Of a stretch of DNA of 64,000 nt, positions 9,796 to 18,320 are shown one piece after another. The DNA comes from Caballeronia sp. SBC1 (GTDB lineage: Bacteria; Pseudomonadota; Gammaproteobacteria; Burkholderiales; Burkholderiaceae): contig NZ_CP049157.1 of NCBI RefSeq assembly GCF_011493005.1, positions 930,001 to 994,000 of the forward strand, written 5' to 3'. How positions within the stretch are numbered: the first letter of the stretch is position 1; the number at the start of each line of letters is the position of its first letter. The notes beneath the pieces are model-generated. The model saw nothing but the letters and a program-made list of their open reading frames with translations. It was not told where the DNA came from and ran no database searches. The position numbers and the translations under genes were made by a program.

Positions 9796-11565
9796 ATGCG
9801 ATCTTGTTTCTACCCAATGGTAAGCGGTCTGTTGAGCGGTCTGATCGTGCTTGGCCTCGCCAGCGGTCCGTCCGTGGTCTTGTCGCAGGAAACCAGCGCA
9901 GCACCGGCTGACACCTCAGTCGAGCCCGCCGAGACACAGGGGTCGCAGGAGTCGCCCGCCGGAACACCAGTACAGCCAGACGCGGCGAAACCCTCCGCCC
10001 AGGCCAACGCCCGCGCCGCGTCGGATGCGAACGCCAACCCCGCTCGCCGTAACCGCGCAAGCGCTGCGAGAACGTCGGCTGCGGCCAGCGATGCTGCCAG
10101 CGAAACGAAAGCCGACACCGCGATACCGGTCCCGCCCGAAACCACCTCAGTCACGCAGCATTCAATCAAGCTCGGCGGCCGCAAGATTGACTACACGGCC
10201 ACTGCCGGCAATCTGCTTCTGCGCAACAACGCGGGGCAGGCTGAGGCCAGCGTTTTTTATGTTGCCTACACCGCGAATACGAAAAGCACCGCCACGCGTC
10301 CCATCACGTTTCTTTTTAACGGCGGCCCGGGCGCGGGCAGCATCTTTCTCCTGATGGGATCGTTCGGACCCGAGCGTGCACATACGTCGAGTCCGGCTAT
10401 TACAGCACCGGCGCCCTACGTGCTCTCGGACAATCCGGACAGTCTTCTGGACACAACCGATCTTGTTTTCGTCGATGCACCCGGTGCAGGCTTCTCGCGA
10501 ATCGTCGGCCACGCAACCGGGAAACGCTTCTGGGGCGTCGATGAAGATCTGGACGCATTCGAACACTTTATAGAGCGCTACCTGAGCGTGAACCAGCGAT
10601 GGAATTCGCCGAAGTACTTGCTCGGCGAATCGTATGGAACGGCGCGCGCCGCCATGCTTGCTTATCGTTTGAGCCAGAACAACATTGCATTGAACGGGGT
10701 CGTCCTGATGTCCTCCATCCTCAACCCGGGAGCGCACGCGGCAGGAACGGATCTGGAGAGCGAAAGCTACTTGCCGACCTATGCGGCCATTGCGTGGTAT
10801 CACGACAAGATCGTGCCCAAGCCGCCGAGCTTGCCGGCGTTCCTCGACGAGGTCCGCGCGTTCGCTTCCGGCCCCTACGCGCAAGCGTTGGCCGCGGGCG
10901 ACTCGCTGCCCGATTCGGAACGCGACGCAATCGCCGCACGTGTGGCGCATTACACCGGGCTCGACGTGAATTACGTCAAGCAGTCGCGGCTGCAAATCTG
11001 GGCATCGCGGTTTCGCAAGCAGCTGCTGATAAGGGAATCGCGGACGGTGGGCCGCTACGATGCTCGATTCGAAGGCATGGACTACGACGACGCCTCCGAG
11101 CATCCCGATTACGACGCGTCGGTGACCAGCGTATCGAGCGCCTTCGATGCCGCGTTGCACGAGCATCTCGCACAAGACCTGCACTTCGAACCGAAAGATG
11201 CGTATCGGGTGTTCAACGACGAAGCGTTGAAGCAATGGAACTGGAAACATCGCCAGTGGTGGGGAGAGCAGCTTACGCTGCCCTATGCGGCCGGCGATCT
11301 TGCCGAGGCAATGCGGCAGAACCCGCGTCTTCGCGTGCTGTCTCTCAATGGCTACTTCGATCTTGCAACGCCATTCTTCCAGACCGAATACGATCTGGCG
11401 CATATGGGACTGGATCCGTCGCTGCGACCCAACGTGCAACGCACGTATTATCCGACGGGCCACATGATCTATCTCGACGATGCAGCCCTGCATTCGCTCA
11501 AGAGCGACCTCGTGCATTTTTATAATGCCGGCACGGCGGAAGTGCCCAAGGGTGGGTCGCAGTAA
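9796..11565 (+). CDS. Secreted serine carboxypeptidase, peptidase family S10
   Basis: 589 residues. The first about 33 form a Sec signal peptide (MRSCFYPMVSGLLSGLIVLGL, then small residues), followed by a roughly 90-residue Ala/Pro/Ser-rich linker. The catalytic domain begins near residue 115. The triad is visible: Ser279 in LLGESYGTARA, Asp522 in LNGYFDLATPF, and His556 in PTGHMIYLD; NGGPGAGS is the oxyanion-hole loop. S10 enzymes remove C-terminal residues at acidic pH. The protein probably acts in the periplasm or outside the cell. It is divergent from kup and has no operon partner. Confidence 0.9.
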   Translation: MRSCFYPMVSGLLSGLIVLGLASGPSVVLSQETSAAPADTSVEPAETQGSQESPAGTPVQPDAAKPSAQANARAASDANANPARRNRASAARTSAAASDAASETKADTAIPVPPETTSVTQHSIKLGGRKIDYTATAGNLLLRNNAGQAEASVFYVAYTANTKSTATRPITFLFNGGPGAGSIFLLMGSFGPERAHTSSPAITAPAPYVLSDNPDSLLDTTDLVFVDAPGAGFSRIVGHATGKRFWGVDEDLDAFEHFIERYLSVNQRWNSPKYLLGESYGTARAAMLAYRLSQNNIALNGVVLMSSILNPGAHAAGTDLESESYLPTYAAIAWYHDKIVPKPPSLPAFLDEVRAFASGPYAQALAAGDSLPDSERDAIAARVAHYTGLDVNYVKQSRLQIWASRFRKQLLIRESRTVGRYDARFEGMDYDDASEHPDYDASVTSVSSAFDAALHEHLAQDLHFEPKDAYRVFNDEALKQWNWKHRQWWGEQLTLPYAAGDLAEAMRQNPRLRVLSLNGYFDLATPFFQTEYDLAHMGLDPSLRPNVQRTYYPTGHMIYLDDAALHSLKSDLVHFYNAGTAEVPKGGSQ

Positions 11566-11616
11566 ATGGGGAGTGAACCGCTTGTTCGCATTCCTGATGA
11601 ATAACCGGCGGATTAG

Positions 11617-12078
11617 TCAAAGCAACGGCAATCCGGCATCGCGCTTGACCTCACGCAACGACAGCGTGGACTCGACGGCCGTAACGCCGGGCAACGTCCG
11701 CAATATGTCGCGCAGGAACGTGCCATAGTCCTCCAGGTCTCGCGCCACGATCTCAAGCAGATAGTCGGCGCTGCCGGAAATGTTGTGGCACGAAACAATG
11801 CGCGGTATAGCCTGGATTTCGCGCTCGAACCGGTCGGCCAATTGCCGGTCGTGCACACCAAAGCGCACCAACGTAAATGCGACCAGACCCAGCTTTATTG
11901 CAGATTTGGATAGGATCGCCCGATATCCTTCAATGTAACCTTCCGCTTCCAGCCGCTTGAGGCGCCGAGCGCACGGCGTTTCGCTTAAGCCCACGGCTTC
12001 GGCGAGGCTTGCGTTGGTTGCACGGCCGTCGGCCTGGATCGCTATCAGAATTGCGCGATCTATCTTGTCAAGTTCCAT
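11617..12078 (-). CDS. Lrp/AsnC-family transcriptional regulator
   Basis: 153 residues, the standard length. The N-terminal winged helix is LDKIDRAILIAIQADGRATNASLAEAVGLSETPCARRLKRLEAEGYIEGY (residues 3-52), and the RAM ligand domain follows (NISGSADYLLEIVARDLEDYGTFLRDIL). Such proteins respond to amino acids. The target is not obvious because the neighbours are a convergent peptidase and a SnoaL-fold gene 196 bp upstream. Confidence 0.92.
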   Translation of the reverse strand: MELDKIDRAILIAIQADGRATNASLAEAVGLSETPCARRLKRLEAEGYIEGYRAILSKSAIKLGLVAFTLVRFGVHDRQLADRFEREIQAIPRIVSCHNISGSADYLLEIVARDLEDYGTFLRDILRTLPGVTAVESTLSLREVKRDAGLPLL

Positions 12079-12274
12079 CCGTCATCCTCCATGGAGGATA
12101 CGAATGTTAGTGCATTCCACTAAATCACGCAGTCGATCTGCGGGAAATGCCTAACTCGCGGATATGGTCTGACGTAATGAAAGCACGCCTTAAGCCTTCC
12201 AGGCAATGCATGCCAGACGCGATCGCAAAGACGAAGTATCAGCAAACGCTTCACCGAACGCTTAGGTTTCTAAT

Positions 12275-12727
12275 CTAAGCCGGACGGTTCGCCAAGCCCG
12301 GAGGCAACTCGCCAATTTGACGGAACAAGCCTAGCCAGTCTTCGAGGTGCCAAGTCTTGGCAATGCGGTCATCGCGGAGTTCATGGAAAGAATGAATCGC
12401 GAAATCTACCGCTTTTGACGTGGCCGGAATGCCCATGAACGGTCCCGACTGCGTGCCCGTGATCTTTGCACGTACGCCGACCATGGCGTCGTGGATCAGG
12501 ACATCGAGCAGGATGATTTTCATATCGGGCAGCGCATGCAACAGATCTGCAAGCATGGGTGCTAACTGCTCCACACCAATCGGTTGCCCCGATGCACCAG
12601 GAACATACTCCCAATCTGAAGTGACGGCCGTGCGCAGCAGCGGTATATCCGCAAGCTCGATGGCGCGATAAAAGCGCGTGATGACTTCCCTCGTGGCGGC
12701 GTACCCTGCTTCGTTCGATGTAGTCAT
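12275..12727 (-). CDS. SnoaL-like ester cyclase / NTF2-fold protein
   Basis: 150 residues of the SnoaL polyketide-cyclase-like family: a helical start (VITRFYRAIELADIPLLRTAVTSDWEYVPG), then LLHALPDMKIILLDVLIHDAMVGVRAKITGTQSGPFMGIPATSKAVDFAIHSFHELRDDRIAKTWHLEDWLGLFRQIG. The G-x-x-P-T/A...F-x-x-x-D/E-G/R...W layout is typical of 'ester cyclase' annotations. The substrate is unknown. It stands alone between a Lrp gene and an SDR gene on the same strand. Confidence 0.8.
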   Translation of the reverse strand: MTTSNEAGYAATREVITRFYRAIELADIPLLRTAVTSDWEYVPGASGQPIGVEQLAPMLADLLHALPDMKIILLDVLIHDAMVGVRAKITGTQSGPFMGIPATSKAVDFAIHSFHELRDDRIAKTWHLEDWLGLFRQIGELPPGLANRPA

Positions 12728-12883
12728 GTTCCGTCCTCTCCGGCGCCGGTCAGACGCGCATAGGCAAGCAGTCGGCCCGCTCCCTTATGCTGCAATTCAT
12801 CTGTACAGGAGAGGGTTTTAGCAATGATAAGCCACTTGGCAAACTACGCCTGACCACAGGACGCTACACCAAACCTTGCCTTT

Positions 12884-13735
12884 TCACGCAGGAAAGTCGG
12901 TCGACCGAGACAGCGCTTCCCAGGTCTGAAGCTCCTGTTCGACAAACGCATGCTTCTCGCGAACCCGGGCCAAAGCGTCCGTGCCCAACTGAAGCCGCAG
13001 CGGCGGATTCGCGGCGGAGACCAATGTCAGCAGCGCTTGCGCAAGCCGCTTGGGGTCTCCTGGTTGCCGATGGTTATATGCGTTCGCCGACACTCGAACC
13101 TTGCCGGCAGTTTCAGCGTAATCCGCGATTACATTCTTCGCTTCCATCGCAGACGAGGAATCGAGAAAGTCAGTTCGGAAATAGCCTGGCTCGACGACCG
13201 TGACATGAATGCCGAGCGGCAAAAGCTCTGCGTGCAGCGCTTCTGAAAGGCCCTCCACCGCGAACTTGGTCGAACCGTACACGCCGAAACCCGCACCGAC
13301 CCGATAACCGCCAAGCGACGACATGTTGATGACATGCCCCGAACGCTGGCGGCGCATTTGCGGCAGCACGGCGCGCGTGACGTTGAGCAAACCCATCACA
13401 TTGGTGTCGAAAATACTGCGGACCTCGTCGGCACTGGTCTCTTCAACCGCGCCGGCCAAGCCATAACCGGCGTTGTTGACAAGCACATCGATGCGGCCGA
13501 AACGCTCCACCGCCAGCTTGACGGCTTGATGAGCCGCGGACTTGTCGGTTACATCGAGGTCGAGAGCCAACAGGCCGGGCTGCAAGCCAAGTGCGTTGGT
13601 GACGGCGCTCGATTTGCGCGCCGTGGCAACCACGGCGTCACCTTGTGCGAGCGCCGCAGTGGTAATCTCGGCGCCCATTCCGCGCGATGCGCCGGTGATC
13701 ATCCAGACACGCTTGAAGCTTGTTTGCGGGGTCAT
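12884..13735 (-). CDS. Short-chain dehydrogenase/reductase
   Basis: 283 residues, classical SDR. The nucleotide-binding glycine motif is TGASRGMGAEI near residue 14-24. NNAG (VLVNNAGYGLAG) is near 87. The catalytic Ser lies in NMSSLGGY and the catalytic pair in YGSTK around residue 155. The NADP(H)-dependent substrate is unknown. The gene is divergent from a LysR regulator (13869), the usual arrangement for a regulator and its target. Confidence 0.9.
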   Translation of the reverse strand: MTPQTSFKRVWMITGASRGMGAEITTAALAQGDAVVATARKSSAVTNALGLQPGLLALDLDVTDKSAAHQAVKLAVERFGRIDVLVNNAGYGLAGAVEETSADEVRSIFDTNVMGLLNVTRAVLPQMRRQRSGHVINMSSLGGYRVGAGFGVYGSTKFAVEGLSEALHAELLPLGIHVTVVEPGYFRTDFLDSSSAMEAKNVIADYAETAGKVRVSANAYNHRQPGDPKRLAQALLTLVSAANPPLRLQLGTDALARVREKHAFVEQELQTWEALSRSTDFPA

Positions 13736-13837
13736 GTCGAACCTCTTTAGTTGGAACGGTGGCCGGGAATCCGGTTGCCATGACGCAAATCCTACGCATC
13801 CGATTCAGCTTGAAAAAGCGTATCGAGGTACATTCGC

Positions 13838-13856
13838 TATGAACCAAAAGTTCATA
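13838..13856. promoter_or_regulatory. Dyad TATGAAC-N5-GTTCATA, likely LysR operator
   Basis: Perfect 7-bp arms around CAAAA in the SDR/LysR intergenic region, ending 12 bp before the chosen LysR start codon. The position suits autoregulation and control of the divergent SDR. It overlaps an alternative upstream ATG (13839), which supports the downstream start. Confidence 0.5.
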
Positions 13857-13868
13857 ATGGAGCGGCGC

Positions 13869-14774
13869 ATGAACAAGGATCTTCTGGATGGCGTGGCCAT
13901 GTTCCTGGCGGTGGCCGAGCATAAGAGCTTTACGACCGCAGCCGCTCGCCTGCAGGTTTCGCCCACGGCGGTAAGCAAATCAATCCGGCTGCTGGAGCGG
14001 CGTCACGGCGTGTCGCTGTTTCAGCGCACCACCCGGAGAGTCGCGTTGACCGAGGCAGGGGTATCGCTGTTCGAGCGCTTGCGTCCGGCTGTTGAAGACA
14101 TCGACGGCGCGTTTGAAGCGCTTAATAGCTTTCGCGACAATGCCTCTGGCACGCTACGCATCACGATGACCCGTTCTGCCTGCACGCTGATGATCGAGCC
14201 CATGATCGAACAGTTTCGCGTGGCCCACCCAGACGTGCATCTGGACCTGACGCTCGATGAGGGCGCCGTGGATCTGGTGGAAAGTGGCTTCGATGCCGGC
14301 ATTCGCTTAGGCGAAGCACTCGCGAAAGACATGGTGGCTTTGCGGCTCACGCCGGACGCTGTGTGGTCGGTTGTCGGGAGCCCTGCGTATTTCGCGAGGG
14401 CGGGGCGTCCCCAAACGCCGCAAGACCTGATGAATCACGAAGGCATTCAGTATCGCTTCGTCAAATCGGGCGTCATCCACCGATGGGACTTTCAGGTCGA
14501 TGGCCGCAAAATCATGATCGACATTGGCAGCCGTCTGACAGTCAATGATCGCGGCGCCTTGATGAAATTTGCTCGCATGGGACTTGGGCTTGCGTACGTC
14601 GCGGATTTCGAAGCTAAGCGTGAGTTGGCCGCGGGCGAACTCGAACAAGTGTTGCTGCCCTTTACTCCGCCTAGCGACGGCCTGTATTTGTATTTCCCGG
14701 TCCGCACGCAGTCGCAGGCGAAGCTAAGGGCGTTGATTGATGCGCTAAAGCCGACGCGCTTAACCAAAGGCTAA
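13869..14774 (+). CDS. LysR-family transcriptional regulator
   Basis: 301 residues from the ATG at 13869, chosen because GGAG lies six bases upstream and the product then starts MNKDLLDGVAMFLAVAEHKS, the normal LysR entry; upstream in-frame ATGs would put the candidate operator inside the gene. The HTH is at about residues 18-37 (SFTTAAARLQVSPTAVSKSI), followed by a periplasmic-binding-like effector domain. It probably regulates the divergent SDR gene. The sequence resembles the CrgA/DhcR-like subgroup, which I cannot narrow further. Confidence 0.9.
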   Translation: MNKDLLDGVAMFLAVAEHKSFTTAAARLQVSPTAVSKSIRLLERRHGVSLFQRTTRRVALTEAGVSLFERLRPAVEDIDGAFEALNSFRDNASGTLRITMTRSACTLMIEPMIEQFRVAHPDVHLDLTLDEGAVDLVESGFDAGIRLGEALAKDMVALRLTPDAVWSVVGSPAYFARAGRPQTPQDLMNHEGIQYRFVKSGVIHRWDFQVDGRKIMIDIGSRLTVNDRGALMKFARMGLGLAYVADFEAKRELAAGELEQVLLPFTPPSDGLYLYFPVRTQSQAKLRALIDALKPTRLTKG

Positions 14775-14786
14775 GCGCACGCACGC

Positions 14787-16061
14787 TTATTTAGCCGCCT
14801 GATACCCATCCGTCAGCGTATTCAAGAATGCGACCACGTCCTTGATTTCCGCCTCGTCCAGAGCTGGCTTTTCACCGGGCCTGCGATCGAAAGGGGGTTC
14901 CGTATTTACATTCGCCCAATAGCGCTTGGGCAAGTCGTCGAACTTCTGGACCTTGCCGTGAACGGTCGGATAAAACTTCTCGGGGTTCGTATCGCGTTGA
15001 ACATAGAAGCGCACGGCTTCGTCCAGCGAGTGATAGATGCCGTTATGGAAAAACGCCTTGCGCGTGGCCACATTACGCAGTGACGGTGTTCTGAAGATGC
15101 CGCAATACTCCGACTGACCCTTGAGGTCCTTTCGCTCTGGACCACACGCACCGAGGTCGTAATACTTCGGGTCTTTGTTGACAGGCAGAGCCCGGTTGCG
15201 CGGAACGCCCAGCGCTATCAACCCGAAGTCGCTGAACTGCGGCGGCGAGCCGTCCTTCGCGCGCTGGCTGATATGACACGCGGCGCAATTGCCCTTCTTC
15301 TCATCGTTGAATAATTCGAGCCCGCGCATTTCTGCTTCGTTCAGCTTTGCGTTGCCCGCAAGAAATGCATCGAACTTGCTGGTGTACGGATAGAACTTTT
15401 GCGGCGTCTGCTCGAACGCCTCAAGCGAACGGAGGATGGCGTTAAAGGCTTTTTCGTCGTTATCGAAAATGGTCGCGCCGAACGCTTCGCGCAACTCTCC
15501 CGCATAGGGCGCGGCCTTGACCGCCGCGACCACTTGCGCCGGCGTGCTGCCCATTTCAAACGATGACGTCAGCGGAATCCGCGCCTGATCCGCACCATGA
15601 TCGACCCGCCCGTCCCAGGTCAAACCACCGGTCGGACCGGCATCGACGCTCTCGTCGCCTTCGTCGTCGGAATCGTGGAAATGCTGCGTGAATTGCGGCA
15701 CCGATTGCAAATAACGCAGCGACGGCACCGCACGAAATCCCGGCCGCCGCAAGTCGCTGCCGCCCAGTTGCACCGACAACGCGTTAGGCGGTCCGAACGC
15801 ATGATCAGGACTATGGCACGACGCGCAAGCGAGTTTGCCGGACCCGGACAACGAAGGATCGAGGAACAACTTCTCTCCCACCGACGTCATCTGCTTAACC
15901 TGCGCAAAAACCTGTGCACGGGTTTTCGCTTCGCCTGAACTGTAAGGCCCGGCTTGCGCTGCCGTTGAAGAGGCGTGCGAATCGCAGCCGGTTAGCACGA
16001 CGGCTGAAACGAAAAATGCGGCAAGGGGCAGTAACACAGAAGCGATGGATGGCATGTGCAT
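14787..16061 (-). CDS. Di-haem cytochrome c peroxidase family lipoprotein
   Basis: 424 residues. The N-terminus is a lipoprotein signal with lipobox LTGC (Cys26). Two c-type haem sites are visible: CASCH at residues 79-83 and CAACH at 259-263. FHNGIYHSLDEAVRFY and the C-terminal LDEAEIKDVVAFLNTLTDGY are typical of the CcpA/MauG family. Such proteins reduce H2O2 with electrons from cytochrome c, or catalyse oxidations, in the periplasm. The gene is divergent from a phosphoesterase lipoprotein gene 250 bp away; the reason for this pairing is unclear. Start uncertain between two ATGs two codons apart. Confidence 0.88.
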   Translation of the reverse strand: MHMPSIASVLLPLAAFFVSAVVLTGCDSHASSTAAQAGPYSSGEAKTRAQVFAQVKQMTSVGEKLFLDPSLSGSGKLACASCHSPDHAFGPPNALSVQLGGSDLRRPGFRAVPSLRYLQSVPQFTQHFHDSDDEGDESVDAGPTGGLTWDGRVDHGADQARIPLTSSFEMGSTPAQVVAAVKAAPYAGELREAFGATIFDNDEKAFNAILRSLEAFEQTPQKFYPYTSKFDAFLAGNAKLNEAEMRGLELFNDEKKGNCAACHISQRAKDGSPPQFSDFGLIALGVPRNRALPVNKDPKYYDLGACGPERKDLKGQSEYCGIFRTPSLRNVATRKAFFHNGIYHSLDEAVRFYVQRDTNPEKFYPTVHGKVQKFDDLPKRYWANVNTEPPFDRRPGEKPALDEAEIKDVVAFLNTLTDGYQAAK

Positions 16062-16312
16062 AAGGCATTGGAAGGAAGCCGAAGCCTATGACGTTTATGT
16101 GTCACATCAATGACATGACAAAAGCCATTCGCTTATCTAATGAAACCTGACATATTATTACTTAATGAAAGCTAGTTTAAATGTTCCTGTCAAATGCGAT
16201 TGGGACACTGCGGCACCGGCAAAAATCGCTTAACGGCTTAAGCAGCGGCTAGCGTAGGTAAGCAATGCATAGGCGATTCCCTCGCCGGTCCCCCAACGAC
16301 AGAGACCTATCG

Positions 16313-17869
16313 ATGAATAAGAAACTCGTCCTCGCCGTGCCACTCACGGCGTCGATCGCACTTGGCTTGTACGCGTGCGGCGGCAACGACGACAACCACG
16401 CCGACCTCAACTCGGTGAAGAACATTGTCGTGATCTATGCGGAAAACCGTAGCTTCGACAACCTCTACGGCAACTTCCCGGGCGCCAACGGATTGCAGAA
16501 CGTTACTGCCGCGAGCGCTCAGCAACTTGACCGCGACGGCAGCGTGCTGGCCACGCTGCCGCCCATCTGGAACGGGTTGACCGCTACGGGCGTGACGCCT
16601 GCCGTGACCCAGGCCATGACGGCGAACTTGCCGAACTCGCCTTTCGCTATCGACGATCCGGCTGGTTTCAACACGCCTTTGTCGCTGACAACACGCGACC
16701 TGTATCACCGTTTCTATGAAAACCAGATGCAGATCGATGGCGGCAAGAACGACAAGTTCGCCGCGTGGGCCGACTCCGGTGGTTTTGTCATGGGTCACTA
16801 CAACACCAACGCCGACAAGCTGCCGCTATACAAGATCGCCCAGCAATACACGCTCGCCGATAACTTCTTCATGGGCGCATTCGGCGGTTCGTTCCTGAAC
16901 CACCAGTGGCTGGTCTGCGCGTGCACCCCGATCTATCCGAATGCGGACAAGAGCGTGGCGGCTGGATCGATTTCATCGGTGAACGCTGACGGGGTATCGT
17001 TGAAGCTGACGGCAGCCTCGCCCACTTCCGCCATCACGGGCATTCCGAAGTTCGTCAACTCGGGCAACCTGACGCCGGACTTCTACGCCATCAATACGAT
17101 GCAACCGCCGTATCAACCGAGCGGCAACACGCCGGCGACGGGCGGCGATCCAGCGCTCGCCGACCCGACTGTTGCGACTACGCTGCCGCCGCAAACGCAG
17201 ACTCATATAGGAGACCTGTTGAATACAGCGAACGTTTCGTGGGCCTGGTACGGCGGCTCGTGGGGCGCTGCGTTGGCGGATCGCACCAAGATCAGTGGCT
17301 CGGTGAATTCAGTGCCGAATTTCCAGACGCATCACCAGCCGTTCAACTATTTCGCTGACCTGGCACCGGGCACGACAAACCGCGCGCAGCACTTGCTGGA
17401 TGGCGGCACGGATGGCGCGGGGTTCATCGCTGCGATCGATGCAGGCACTTTGCCCGCAGTGTCATTCTATAAACCGCAGGGCAACCTGAACGAGCACGCG
17501 GGTTATACGGACGTGGCATCGGGCGATGCGCATATTGCCAATGTGATTCAGCATTTGCAGGCGAGTCCACAGTGGAAGAACATGGTCGTGGTCGTGACGT
17601 ACGACGAAAACGGCGGGTTCTGGGATCACGTCTCGCCGCCGAAGGGCGATCGTTGGGGTCCGGGTACGCGCATTCCGGCGCTGGTGATTTCGCCTTACGC
17701 GAAGAAGGGTTTCGTCGATCACACGCAATACGATACGACGTCCATCCTGCGTCTGATCACTACACGCTACTCGTTGCCGAAGCTGCCTGGCCTGACGGCA
17801 CGCGACGCGGCAATGGTCGCAGCAGGCGGCAAGCCGATGGGCGATCTGACAGCGGCGCTGCAATTCTGA
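16313..17869 (+). CDS. Acid phosphatase / phospholipase C-type phosphoesterase lipoprotein
   Basis: 518 residues from the ATG at 16313; an upstream in-frame ATG (16265) would add 16 residues before the signal peptide. MNKKLVLAVPLTASIALGLYACGG gives a lipobox ending at Cys21. NIVVIYAENRSFDNLYGNFPGANGL is the N-terminal metal-binding and nucleophile region of the AcpA/PlcC phosphoesterase family. Later motifs are YDENGGFWDHVSPP and DTTSILRLI. The protein likely sits in the periplasm and releases phosphate from organic esters. A perfect terminator follows. Confidence 0.87.
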   Translation: MNKKLVLAVPLTASIALGLYACGGNDDNHADLNSVKNIVVIYAENRSFDNLYGNFPGANGLQNVTAASAQQLDRDGSVLATLPPIWNGLTATGVTPAVTQAMTANLPNSPFAIDDPAGFNTPLSLTTRDLYHRFYENQMQIDGGKNDKFAAWADSGGFVMGHYNTNADKLPLYKIAQQYTLADNFFMGAFGGSFLNHQWLVCACTPIYPNADKSVAAGSISSVNADGVSLKLTAASPTSAITGIPKFVNSGNLTPDFYAINTMQPPYQPSGNTPATGGDPALADPTVATTLPPQTQTHIGDLLNTANVSWAWYGGSWGAALADRTKISGSVNSVPNFQTHHQPFNYFADLAPGTTNRAQHLLDGGTDGAGFIAAIDAGTLPAVSFYKPQGNLNEHAGYTDVASGDAHIANVIQHLQASPQWKNMVVVVTYDENGGFWDHVSPPKGDRWGPGTRIPALVISPYAKKGFVDHTQYDTTSILRLITTRYSLPKLPGLTARDAAMVAAGGKPMGDLTAALQF

Positions 17870-17911
17870 AAGTGAGCCTCAGCGTGGCGGCTGACTAGCT
17901 GTCATGTTAGT

Positions 17912-17952
17912 AAAAAAGCGCGATGGGCCTAGTGGCCCATCGCGCTTTTTTT
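17912..17952 (+). terminator. Intrinsic terminator after the phosphoesterase gene
   Basis: AAAAAAGCGCGATGGGCC, loop TAGT, GGCCCATCGCGC and T7 form a perfect GC stem flanked by A and T runs, 42 bp after the stop codon. The A-run makes it usable in both directions. Confidence 0.92.
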
Positions 17953-18320
17953 GGGCGTCAGTGGTCGGTAGCGGTGCGGGGGTACTGCTCTCGGCGTTAT
18001 CACAGTCGAGCAAGTGCTGACGCCGATCCCGATTTCACTATCCCCCTGGAAGCGTGGCGTTCATAGCGGGCGTTTTCCGCCGGCGTGTGCCTGTCTGTCC
18101 GGCCGGTTTGGCACGTCGATGCTATTCGCGCATTGCTGCAAAGTCCTTGATGCAAACCCTCATGGAAGTCACCGCCCGCGCGCACGTCCCTTTATTGAGA
18201 TGCGCTCATGGAAAAGTACGTTAGCGTTACGGTCGTTGCAAAAACAAAACCATCGCTGATTTCCGGCAATTAGCCGTGTAATCGATGCGGATCAACAGCA
18301 AAAGTATAGGAGACGAGCGA
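17953..18320. other. Intergenic region before the DUF6402 gene
   Basis: About 370 bp without a convincing gene. At 17955-18000 there are short matches to the GTTAGTGGTC / CTCTCGGCGTTA units of the dispersed repeat. The remainder is lower in GC near 18200-18300, which may hold the promoter of the DUF6402 operon. Confidence 0.35.

Noticed and set aside
10162..11517. Open frame of 451 codons opposite the S10 peptidase
   Set aside because: The peptidase has signal peptide and full catalytic triad; the antisense frame has no recognisable domain.
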